Counted from the stretch's first letter, positions 1-5,872 are shown. The stretch: DNA of 7,550 bases from Bacteroidota bacterium (GCA_030592205.1 JAUVKA010000190.1:1-7550), one strand, 5' to 3'. The notes: a model not told the origin generated them from the letters alone. Program-made: numbers and translations.

Positions 1-2
1 CA

Positions 3-1100
3 ATAATTGGTTTTTTGATCAAAACACCCATACTTAACCTCTTTGGAGCCACAGAAGAAACCATTGGATATGCCCAGGATTACCTCAATATTATTCTTGT
101 AGGTACCGTTTTTCAGGTTATTGGTTTTGGTATGAACAACATTATCCGGTCGGAAGGACATGCTAAAATTTCCATGTACAGCATGCTGTTGAGTGCCGGC
201 GCCAACCTGATACTTGATCCGATTTTTATTTTCGTTCTGGATTTAGGGGTAAAGGGTGCTGCTTATGCAACCATTGTAAGTATGATTGGCTTGAATATCT
301 GGGTTTTGGCGCATTTCCTAGGCCCGCGTGCGGTTAATAGGCTTAGAATAGTGAACTTAAGTCTGGATACACGGATTATCTCGCGAATCATTGCCGTTGG
401 GATGGCTCCTTTTTCTATGCAGATTGCTGCCAGTTTTGTTATGGGTCTGTATACTAATCAGCTGATTCGATTTGGCGGTGATTTAGCTGTTGGTGCTCTT
501 GGAATTATTTTCTCTATTGCCAATTTTCTGGTAATGGCTATGATAGCTATAAATATGGCATCTCAGCCAATTGTTGGGTATAATTTTGGAGCTAAAAATT
601 ACGATAGGGTGAAGAGAACGGTCCGTTTAGGGATTCTGTCAGCTTCTGCAATAGCTGTTTTGAGTACGATTATCGTTGAATTGATCCCTGCCCCCCTGGT
701 CAGACTATTCAATACTGATGACCCCCAGCTATTTGATCTGGCGGTTAATGGGATGAGGATTTTTGCTCTTGCATTGCCTGTAGTGGGTTTTCAGATTGTT
801 GCTTCTAATTTCTTCCAATCCATTGGGAAAGCAAAAGTTGCTACTTTTCTCACGCTCCTTCGTCAACTTATACTCTTAGCACCCTTGTTGATATTTCTTC
901 CCCGCTTTTTTGGACTGAATGGTGTTTGGATGGCTACTCCCATTTCGGATTTTGGATCTGCCTTGATTACAGGAATATTTCTCTGGTGGCAAATGAAAAA
1001 ACTGGGATCAGAAGAAGCAAATATTGAACTTAGTGATTCAATAACTGCTGAAACTTCCGAAACTTCCGAAACTTCTGAAGCTGAAATTTTATCTGCCTAG
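3..1100 (+). CDS. MATE-family multidrug/cation antiporter, 5'-truncated by the window edge
   Basis: Inner-membrane exporter of the MATE family (MepA/NorM-like), which moves drugs or other organic cations out in exchange for Na+ or H+. The frame is open to the left edge (the codons before the TTG at 15 read I-I-G-F), so the true start lies upstream; 365 residues are visible against roughly 440-460 for the family. About nine hydrophobic segments remain of the usual twelve. The family's hallmark stretch is clear: an R-S-E-G-H turn, then N-L-I-L-D-P-I-F-I, then G-V-K-G-A-A-Y-A-T; a second repeat-like half contains Q-P-I-V-G-Y-N-F-G. The C-terminus ends in an acidic Ser/Thr-rich tail after the last membrane segment (W-W-Q-M-K-K). 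It ends 41 bases before the tungstate gene set, which has its own promoter-like site, so I see no functional link. The family is confident; the substrate cannot be told. Confidence 0.93.
   Translation: MIGFLIKTPILNLFGATEETIGYAQDYLNIILVGTVFQVIGFGMNNIIRSEGHAKISMYSMLLSAGANLILDPIFIFVLDLGVKGAAYATIVSMIGLNIWVLAHFLGPRAVNRLRIVNLSLDTRIISRIIAVGMAPFSMQIAASFVMGLYTNQLIRFGGDLAVGALGIIFSIANFLVMAMIAINMASQPIVGYNFGAKNYDRVKRTVRLGILSASAIAVLSTIIVELIPAPLVRLFNTDDPQLFDLAVNGMRIFALALPVVGFQIVASNFFQSIGKAKVATFLTLLRQLILLAPLLIFLPRFFGLNGVWMATPISDFGSALITGIFLWWQMKKLGSEEANIELSDSITAETSETSETSEAEILSA
1050..1076 (+). repeat. Three tandem 9-bp units in the MATE C-terminal tail
   Basis: Three in-frame copies of GAAACTTCC (the last ends in T) encode three consecutive Glu-Thr-Ser units in the cytoplasmic tail of the MATE protein. 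The unit is a multiple of three, so a change of copy number would lengthen or shorten the tail without breaking the frame. Confidence 0.8.
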
Positions 1101-1122
1101 TCTGTTGGTTTTATTAATTTTG
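1092..1122 (+). promoter_or_regulatory. Putative Bacteroidetes-type promoter of wtpA
   Basis: TAATTTTG at 1115-1122 fits the -7 consensus TAnnTTTG exactly. TCTG at 1092-1095 is a three-of-four match to the -33 TTTG, with the expected 19-base spacer. Transcription would begin near 1128-1131, leaving a leader of only about a dozen bases before the proposed TTG start at 1142. The -33 part overlaps the end of the MATE gene. Such short motifs occur by chance in AT-rich DNA, so confidence is moderate. Confidence 0.45.
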
Positions 1123-1141
1123 ATTACTTAAAACTTACATT

Positions 1142-2101
1142 TTGAAACTTAATTCTTACTTGTGCCTTGTGTCTTGTGCCTTGTGCCTTTGCTTTGTTCC
1201 GGCTCTTCTGAGCTCGTGTAGTTCAACTCATAGACAACAGAAAGACCAAGTCCTTACGATCTTTCATGCAGGTAGTCTGTCTGCACCATTACGTCAAATG
1301 GCTGAGGAATTCGAAAAACAAAATCCGGGTGTAGAGGTTCAGCTGGAGGCAGCCGGATCAGTGACTTGCGTTAGGAAAATTACCGATCTAAACCGGACAT
1401 GTGATATAATTGCCCTTGCAGATTATTCTCTGATTGATCGTTTATTAATACCAAATCATGCCAGCTGGACTATGGAGTTTGCTACAAATGAACTATGTAT
1501 TGCCTACAATGAACGATCCTTGTTTGTGGAGGAATTATCTGAAAATAACTGGTTTGAGATACTGATGCGCGAGGAGGTAAGATACGCAAGAAGTGATCCG
1601 AATTCTGATCCTTGCGGGTATCGAACAATTCTAACACTAAAACTTGCTGATCTGTATTATCCACAAGGCGTGGATTATGAGGAGATTGTTGCTAAGGATC
1701 AGCGATATATCCGTCCAAAAGAAACTGATTTATTAGCCTTGATGGAAACAAATACAGTGGATTATATCTTTGAATATACCTCGGTTGCAGTTCAACATGA
1801 TTTACATTATTTGCAATTGCCCGACAGCATAAATCTTAGTAATCCTGCACTATCGGAGTATTATGCCAGGGTTTCAGTAGAGATAGCTGGTAAAGAGCCT
1901 GGCAATGTTCTGGAAATACCCGGAGCGCCAATGATCTACGGATTTACTATTCCTGATAATTCCAAGAACCCAAATCTGGCAAAAAAATTTGCAAAATTCC
2001 TGATTAACCCGGAAGGAGGGCTCAGAGTATTAAAAGAGCAAGGGCAGAAACCAATTAATCTACAGCTATCTCCTGCTTCTATATTAGATCCACAGTTGTG
2101 A
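1142..2101 (+). CDS. wtpA: Tungstate/molybdate-binding lipoprotein of an ABC importer (WtpA/ModA family)
   Basis: Periplasmic, membrane-anchored solute receptor that captures WO4(2-) or MoO4(2-) and delivers it to the permease encoded next. The 319 residues start with a lipoprotein signal peptide ending in A-L-L-S-S-C (acylated Cys26). The mature part has the WtpA-type pattern: F-H-A-G-S-L-S (41-47), A-A-G-S-V-T (70-75), C-D-I-I-A-L-A-D (87-94), D-P-N-S-D-P-C-G-Y-R (152-161) and Y-I-F-E-Y-T-S (208-214). Archaeal WtpA/ModA proteins bind the metal six-coordinate through two extra carboxylates; Asp156 and Glu211 sit in the matching motifs and are my candidates. No ATG is available upstream; TTG at 1142 (then Lys-Leu-Asn) is the only start giving a basic N-terminus and full signal peptide, and no Shine-Dalgarno precedes it. 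The family is sure; tungstate versus molybdate preference is inferred from type, and the start is less sure. The signal peptide is encoded by a heptamer repeat. Confidence 0.92.
   Translation: MKLNSYLCLVSCALCLCFVPALLSSCSSTHRQQKDQVLTIFHAGSLSAPLRQMAEEFEKQNPGVEVQLEAAGSVTCVRKITDLNRTCDIIALADYSLIDRLLIPNHASWTMEFATNELCIAYNERSLFVEELSENNWFEILMREEVRYARSDPNSDPCGYRTILTLKLADLYYPQGVDYEEIVAKDQRYIRPKETDLLALMETNTVDYIFEYTSVAVQHDLHYLQLPDSINLSNPALSEYYARVSVEIAGKEPGNVLEIPGAPMIYGFTIPDNSKNPNLAKKFAKFLINPEGGLRVLKEQGQKPINLQLSPASILDPQL
1159..1186 (+). repeat. Heptanucleotide tandem repeat (four copies) inside the wtpA signal-peptide code
   Basis: Four head-to-tail copies of CTTGTGC (the second ends in T) lie here, followed by a degenerate fifth, CTTTGCT. 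They encode the Cys/Leu/Val/Ala core of the signal peptide (residues about 7-17). Seven is not a multiple of three, so gain or loss of one unit would frameshift wtpA just after its start. This is the layout of slipped-strand phase-variation loci, although four copies is a short tract. Confidence 0.8.
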
Positions 2102-2124
2102 TTTTGCCTTATCCAATAATTCAA

Positions 2125-2155
2125 TTTGTTTTATTGATTGATGTACATATTTTTG
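2125..2155 (+). promoter_or_regulatory. Putative Bacteroidetes-type promoter of wtpB
   Basis: TTTG at 2125-2128 and TATTTTTG at 2148-2155 match the -33 (TTTG) and -7 (TAnnTTTG) consensus at every fixed position, with a 19-base spacer. Transcription would start near 2161-2164, giving a leader of about 60 bases before the ATG at 2223. A 6-bp inverted repeat (CAATAA at 2114-2119, TTATTG at 2131-2136) brackets the -33 element and could be either a weak end-of-wtpA hairpin or a binding site. Permease and ATPase may thus be transcribed apart from the binding-protein gene. Confidence 0.55.
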
Positions 2156-2173
2156 TTTTTCAGGGAAAGGGAG

Positions 2174-2201
2174 TTGTTCGAAATTTAAAAAGATTGAACA
2201 A
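2174..2201 (+). promoter_or_regulatory. Inverted repeat in the wtpB leader, possible operator or hairpin
   Basis: TTGTTC at 2174-2179 and GAACAA at 2196-2201 are perfect reverse complements separated by 16 bases; one G-T and one A-T pair can extend the arms inward. It lies just downstream of the predicted transcription start and ends 21 bases before the start codon, where a repressor could block transcription or a hairpin could affect translation. It is A+T-rich with a long loop and no following T-run, so it is not a convincing terminator. No known motif (ModE site, molybdenum-cofactor riboswitch) is recognised. Confidence 0.3.
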
Positions 2202-2222
2202 TTCCAAAATTAAGCCGTTGAT

Positions 2223-3008
2223 ATGCAGAAATCGATATTCGGATTTATTTTAAGTATCCTGGGGGGATTGGTTCTCCTGTTTCTGCTTGCCCCCCTGGTG
2301 AAAATATTTCTAAGTGTTACACCCGATGATTATTTTATCACCATTAAGGATCCAGAGGTAACGCGTTCTATTGGTCTGACTTTGTGGGTTTCGTTGGCAT
2401 CTACTTTGGCTTTCTCTCTTGGGGCTATCCCCCTGGCTTATTTGATGGCCAGAAAATCATTTCCCGGAAAAAGACTGATTCAATCAATCATTGATTTACC
2501 TATCGTAATTCCGCATTCTGCTGCAGGTATTGCTTTACTTGGATTTCTTTCAAGGGATACAACTTTAGGTAAATTAGCCTCATCTGTGGGGCTTGATTTT
2601 ATTGGACATCCACTGGGTATAGGAGTTGCAATGGCTTATGTTAGCTTGCCCTTTTTGATAAATGCTGCCAGGAATGGATTCCAGATGGTACCTGTTAGGC
2701 TTGAAAAAGCTGCTAAGGTATTAGGGGCGTCGCCAGTAAGGGTCTTTTTCACCATTTCCCTGCCATTAGCGGGTCGATCGGTTATTTCCGGATTGGTAAT
2801 GATGTTTGCCAGGGGGCTCAGTGAATTTGGAGCTATTGTAATTATAGCCTATTATCCAATGGTAACACCAATAATGATATGGGAACGATTTGGAACTTTT
2901 GGTTTGAAATATGCACAGCCTGTAGCAGCTGTTTTTATAGCTGTTTGCCTGGTTTTTTTCGTTTTGATTAGAATGCTGGCCAAGGAGAAATTGGATGATA
3001 TTAATTAA
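2223..3008 (+). CDS. wtpB: Tungstate/molybdate ABC importer, permease subunit (ModB/WtpB family)
   Basis: Inner-membrane channel subunit, expected to work as a homodimer with two copies of the ATPase encoded next and to receive the oxyanion from WtpA. Its 261 residues form about six hydrophobic helices (roughly 5-31, 47-75, 87-108, 129-147, 185-211 and 228-250), the usual number for ModB/WtpB. The cytoplasmic coupling loop (EAA motif) is well preserved around 161-181: E-K-A-A-K-V-L-G-A-S followed by I-S-L-P-L. P-I-V-I-P-H-S-A-A-G-I-A-L at 93-105 and R-G-L-S-E-F-G-A at 197-204 are typical of the molybdate/tungstate/sulfate permease branch. ATG 2223 gives the natural N-terminus; there is no clear Shine-Dalgarno, common in Bacteroidota. 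The 3' end overlaps the ATPase gene by 14 bases, implying coupled translation. The family is confident; ion specificity rests on the neighbouring binding protein. Confidence 0.92.
   Translation: MQKSIFGFILSILGGLVLLFLLAPLVKIFLSVTPDDYFITIKDPEVTRSIGLTLWVSLASTLAFSLGAIPLAYLMARKSFPGKRLIQSIIDLPIVIPHSAAGIALLGFLSRDTTLGKLASSVGLDFIGHPLGIGVAMAYVSLPFLINAARNGFQMVPVRLEKAAKVLGASPVRVFFTISLPLAGRSVISGLVMMFARGLSEFGAIVIIAYYPMVTPIMIWERFGTFGLKYAQPVAAVFIAVCLVFFVLIRMLAKEKLDDIN
2982..2987 (+). promoter_or_regulatory. Shine-Dalgarno site of wtpC inside the end of wtpB
   Basis: AAGGAG lies 7 bases before ATG 2995, within the last codons of the permease gene. It is the clearest Shine-Dalgarno sequence in the window and supports this overlapping start, which gives a normal ABC N-terminus. 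Confidence 0.6.
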
Positions 3009-4053
3009 AGGACTAAAGAAAGTTTTCAAGGAGTTTACTCTTGAAATCGATGAATTGAAGATCGGTCAGGGGGATTATGTTGTTTTGTTAGGCAATTCAG
3101 GATCAGGAAAAACGGTTTTACTGGAAATAATGGCAGGTTTAGTTCGCTCCGATTCCGGTAGTATTTTCATGGATGGGCAGGATCTAAATCTACTGCCAAT
3201 CCAAAAGCGTCCATTCGGGTTGGTTTTTCAGGATCAGGCCTTGTTTCCACACATGACGGTTGCTGAGAATATTTCCTATGCATTTAAAAACAGGAGTTTT
3301 AAAGCTAAGGAGCTTAGAAGTAAAACTGAGGATCTGGCAGCCCGCATGGAGCTTATTGATCTGCTGGATCGTACACCGGCCAGCTTGTCTGGAGGGGAAA
3401 AGCAAAGAGTTGCCTTGGCCCGCACACTGGCTAAAGAGCCGGCATGCCTGCTTCTTGATGAGCCTCTGAGTGCTCTGGATAATAAATTGAGAAAAGAAAT
3501 TCGTGCAGTATTACGATGGCTAAACAGAATGGGCCATACAGTTTTACATGTGACACATGATTTTGAGGAAGCGATAAGTTTGGCCACTCATATCGGGGTT
3601 ATGGAGAAAGGTCGAATTGTGCAATTTGGCCCGGCTGAGCAAATTCTGAGGGAACCCCGATCTTTCTTTGTTGCAAATTTTACCGGGATAAGGAATTACT
3701 TCAAGGTTAAGCTGGTAAAGGATGATTTGGAAGGAGAGGTGACAGCCTGGACAGAGGACAAAGTGCCGATCCACCTGAGTACCAATAAATCTGTGGGTCA
3801 CGGTTTTGTTATTATCCCTTGTGAAAGTATTATTTTGGCCAAAGAAGAAGTTAACACCAGTGCCAGAAATCAATTCAAGGGACTGATTTTGGATATCTCT
3901 CCGGGTCGGTATGGTATTGAAGTTCATATCCAAGCCGATCTGCCCCTGGTGGCCCAGATCACAAAAGGCGCATTAAAAAGGATGGGCTTGAAAGTTGGTC
4001 AGGTTGTCTGGGCCAGCTTTAAGGCCACAAGTGTTCAATTCATCAGAAAATAA
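2995..4053 (+). CDS. wtpC: Tungstate/molybdate ABC importer, ATP-binding subunit (ModC/WtpC family)
   Basis: Cytoplasmic ATPase that drives oxyanion import through the permease encoded just upstream. All ABC motifs are intact in the 352 residues: Walker A G-N-S-G-S-G-K-T (33-40), Q-loop Gln79 in V-F-Q-D-Q, signature L-S-G-G-E-K-Q-R (131-138), Walker B C-L-L-L-D-E-P (151-157, catalytic Glu156), D-loop S-A-L-D (159-162) and switch His188 in H-V-T-H-D. After about residue 230 comes a C-terminal extension whose last 65 residues (from R-N-Q-F-K-G-L-I-L-D-I) look like a single TOBE/MOP domain, the fold that binds molybdate or tungstate in ModC proteins and can inhibit transport when the cell is replete; whether it binds here is inference. 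Length is normal for ModC/WtpC. It starts inside wtpB with a Shine-Dalgarno 7 bases upstream, and is followed 37 bases later by the TiaS-like gene. Confidence 0.93.
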   Translation: MILIKGLKKVFKEFTLEIDELKIGQGDYVVLLGNSGSGKTVLLEIMAGLVRSDSGSIFMDGQDLNLLPIQKRPFGLVFQDQALFPHMTVAENISYAFKNRSFKAKELRSKTEDLAARMELIDLLDRTPASLSGGEKQRVALARTLAKEPACLLLDEPLSALDNKLRKEIRAVLRWLNRMGHTVLHVTHDFEEAISLATHIGVMEKGRIVQFGPAEQILREPRSFFVANFTGIRNYFKVKLVKDDLEGEVTAWTEDKVPIHLSTNKSVGHGFVIIPCESIILAKEEVNTSARNQFKGLILDISPGRYGIEVHIQADLPLVAQITKGALKRMGLKVGQVVWASFKATSVQFIRK

Positions 4054-4090
4054 TTTTGTTTCCAATTATAGTCCAATATCTTTGTTCGGG

Positions 4091-4831
4091 ATGACTTTTT
4101 TTATAGGGATTGACGATACTGATAATAAGGGAAGTCGTGGAACTGGTTTCCGTTCCAGACAGATGGCTTCCGAATTGGAATTAGCTGGATTTGGGCATGT
4201 TCGTGGTATTATGAGGCACCAGCTATTGTGTCATGAAGATATACCTTCTACATCTCAGAACAGCTCGAATAGTTTGATAGTTGATTGTTGCGATTCGGAA
4301 GGCTTGAGAAGTTTTTGTCGCAACTTTTTGATTCGGGAAGTATTACCAGGTAGCAATGGAGGTTTATGTGTTGTGGATGGAGATAAAATTCCGGATGAAG
4401 TTGAAGAGTGGGGAAGGCGGGCTAAAAGCGAAATTATCAATCAAGGGGAGGCAGTTGAAATTGCTACAAGAAATAATATTTTCTTAACTGGTATATGCGG
4501 GAACAATGGAGGCATTATTGGTGCTCTTGCCGCTGTAGGCTTAAGAAAAACAGGGAATGATGGTAGGTTTATATGGCAGCCAGGTAAGCAATTACGGGAT
4601 TTACAGGGCTCAATAACAGTGGAGGAATTAAAAAGGGGTACGCTGATTGACGATATAATGAGCAAAGATGGAAAAATCTTATCCCCAGATGAAATGATCG
4701 ACATGACCGATTGGGTGAGAGCTGTACTTATTAATTACAAAACCTATGTTTTGGTTGAACGAAATTTAAAGAGATCGGGAAGTGAATGGAAAACAGTCGA
4801 CAGAGAGTATATTAAGAAATTAAGTTCATAG
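4091..4831 (+). CDS. TiaS-like protein (catalytic-half homologue of archaeal tRNA-Ile2 agmatidine synthetase), function unknown
   Basis: The 246-residue product resembles the N-terminal kinase-like and ferredoxin-like part of archaeal TiaS, which uses ATP and agmatine to modify C34 of tRNA-Ile2. It opens with F-I-G-I-D-D-T-D-N (4-12), the TiaS nucleotide/phosphate motif; I-P-S-T-S at 51-55 lies where TiaS has a P-x-x-T-R-G-N-type loop, but the Arg-Gly-Asn is not kept; L-P-G-S-N-G-G-L at 85-92 resembles its N-P-G loop; G-I-C-G-N-N-G-G-I-I-G-A-L-A-A-V-G-L at 134-151 matches its glycine-rich G-N-G-x-x-G-A-L-A-A segment. TiaS is about 420 residues with an OB-fold and zinc ribbon; these are absent. 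ATG 4091 is chosen because it puts I-G-I-D-D-T-D at the N-terminus as in TiaS; the open frame extends upstream to 3995 but would overlap wtpC. It follows wtpC by 37 bases without terminator or promoter, so it is probably cotranscribed. A tRNA role is unlikely because bacteria use TilS. Confidence 0.75.
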   Translation: MTFFIGIDDTDNKGSRGTGFRSRQMASELELAGFGHVRGIMRHQLLCHEDIPSTSQNSSNSLIVDCCDSEGLRSFCRNFLIREVLPGSNGGLCVVDGDKIPDEVEEWGRRAKSEIINQGEAVEIATRNNIFLTGICGNNGGIIGALAAVGLRKTGNDGRFIWQPGKQLRDLQGSITVEELKRGTLIDDIMSKDGKILSPDEMIDMTDWVRAVLINYKTYVLVERNLKRSGSEWKTVDREYIKKLSS

Positions 4832-4844
4832 AATAAGTTTATTC
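4831..4844 (+). other. Short palindrome at the end of the TiaS-like gene
   Basis: GAATAAGTTTATTC starts on the last base of the stop codon and is self-complementary around its centre (5-6 bp arms). It is A+T-rich and lacks a following T-run, so it could at most be a weak transcript end. The rest of the 63-base gap up to 4895 is A+T-rich with no convincing promoter. Confidence 0.25.
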
Positions 4845-4894
4845 TGAAAACGTTATACCAGTATCAAAATCAATTTGAATTAAATTAAATAAGA

Positions 4895-5770
4895 ATGAAG
4901 CAACCAATCAGCATATTGTATGGAGTATTATTAGTGGCGTTTGCTTTCGGTTTTTTTTCTTGTAACAAAGAGGAGATGAAGCCTGTTGTGGTCCTGGCTA
5001 ATGATCTTGGTTATCAGGTGAATGACACTATTTTAGCTGTTGGAGACACCATAAAAGTAAGATTGGATCTTACCTGGAACGGTACGCATAAAATCAAGGA
5101 AGTTGTTATAAAGAAAAATGATCAGTTAGTTGGTAATTATCAGTTAGATATCGATACAGGACGTTTCGATATTACTATAATCAAGGGATTGGCCGAAACA
5201 GAAATCTGGGATTTTACTGTGAATGACGAAGGTGGGAATTCATCAACGATAAGTCTGATCCTGACCAAGGATCCCAATTCTCTCTATGGCGGCCTGAAGT
5301 ATTTTGATAGTGTTTATCTGGGATCTCAATCTAATATAAACAGGCCAGGATTCATGTCGCTAAGCAGTGCTGCCTATTACACTCTGGATGGAGCATTTGC
5401 GAACCAATCAAAGATTGATTTATTATTCTATTACAATGAAAGTGATAAGGCAACCCTGGCTTCCCCGGGAGCCGATATACCTGAAGGTGTATTTTCTAGC
5501 TCCAAGGCCCCAAATACCTGGACTGTGAGAAATTCCAGCTATTTTCTTAGAGCTGAAATGAGTCCGGATGAGTTTCATGTGATGTATCACGATGGTTTCA
5601 TTATTGAAAACTTTGATTTGGACATTGCTACTAAAAAGGCAAGCAATCTGGTGCCGGGAGATATATACCTTTTCCAGATGATAAATGGAAAAAAGGGAAT
5701 ATTCTACGTTATTAGTATGGATCCCGCGTTTGATGGTGAGATAAATATTGCTATTAAAATTCAGGAATGA
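4895..5770 (+). CDS. Surface-exposed lipoprotein of unknown function
   Basis: I cannot assign a family name. The 291-residue product begins with a lipoprotein signal peptide: Lys2, a hydrophobic core from about 5 to 21, and F-F-S-C with acylated Cys23. The residues after the cysteine, N-K-E-E-M, fit the Bacteroidetes lipoprotein export signal X-K-(D/E)2-X described in Capnocytophaga, so the mature protein is probably flipped to the outer face of the outer membrane. Residues about 30-125 alternate short beta-type stretches (G-D-T-I-K-V-R-L-D-L-T-W; W-D-F-T-V-N-D-E-G-G-N-S-S), suggesting an Ig-like domain. The remainder, from about 128, is a second beta-rich domain with I-D-L-L-F-Y-Y-N and repeated aromatic residues. 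There is no catalytic motif. ATG 4895 is preceded by an A-rich leader rather than a Shine-Dalgarno. It is 63 bases after the TiaS-like gene and a hairpin follows it, so it is either the operon's last gene or a separate unit; function in oxyanion uptake is not indicated. Confidence 0.85.
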   Translation: MKQPISILYGVLLVAFAFGFFSCNKEEMKPVVVLANDLGYQVNDTILAVGDTIKVRLDLTWNGTHKIKEVVIKKNDQLVGNYQLDIDTGRFDITIIKGLAETEIWDFTVNDEGGNSSTISLILTKDPNSLYGGLKYFDSVYLGSQSNINRPGFMSLSSAAYYTLDGAFANQSKIDLLFYYNESDKATLASPGADIPEGVFSSSKAPNTWTVRNSSYFLRAEMSPDEFHVMYHDGFIIENFDLDIATKKASNLVPGDIYLFQMINGKKGIFYVISMDPAFDGEINIAIKIQE

Positions 5771-5775
5771 TAATT

Positions 5776-5804
5776 GAGTTCCGGGTGATGGTCACACTCC
5801 GGGG
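5776..5804 (+). terminator. Possible hairpin terminator after the lipoprotein gene
   Basis: Six bases after the stop codon, GTGA (5785-5788), a TGG loop and TCAC (5792-5795) form a short stem that GAGT (5776-5779) and ACTC (5796-5799) can extend past a bulge; CCGG at 5781-5784 and 5800-5803 offers an alternative outer pairing. A pyrimidine-rich, T-heavy stretch follows at about 5815-5827 but does not directly abut the stem. The location suits a terminator, the structure is imperfect. Confidence 0.4.
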
Positions 5805-5846
5805 CATAAATACTATCTTTTCTTCTAATATCTAACTAACTGCATG

Positions 5847-5872
5847 TTGTAATATCTGGTTAAAAATTACAA
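5847..5872 (+). promoter_or_regulatory. Perfect dyad upstream of the RND gene, candidate operator
   Basis: TTGTAAT (5847-5853) and ATTACAA (5866-5872) are perfect 7-bp inverted repeats with 12 bases between them, about 95 bases before the RND start codon. Half-site size and spacing would suit a dimeric repressor or activator, as often found ahead of efflux pumps. No regulator gene is visible beside it and no good promoter match could be tied to it. The rest of the 5771-5966 gap shows nothing further that I can support. Confidence 0.35.

Noticed and set aside
15..17. TTG as start codon of the MATE gene
   Set aside because: The frame is open to the left edge and the missing N-terminal part of the family is upstream, so this is an internal leucine codon.
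2102..2222. Molybdenum/tungsten cofactor riboswitch ahead of wtpB
   Set aside because: The leader after the predicted transcription start is only about 60 bases and A+T-rich, with a single weak inverted repeat; it is too short and simple for that aptamer.
3544..3933. 129-residue open frame on the minus strand within wtpC
   Set aside because: It lies wholly inside a gene with every ABC motif intact, and its translation shows no recognisable domain; it is a shadow frame.
3995..4090. Upstream extension of the TiaS-like gene overlapping wtpC
   Set aside because: The extra 32 residues have no family counterpart, and ATG 4091 places the conserved I-G-I-D-D-T-D motif at the N-terminus as in TiaS.
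4870..4877. TCAATTTG as a -7 promoter box for the lipoprotein gene
   Set aside because: The second base of TAnnTTTG is wrong and no -33 TTTG lies 19-21 bases upstream.
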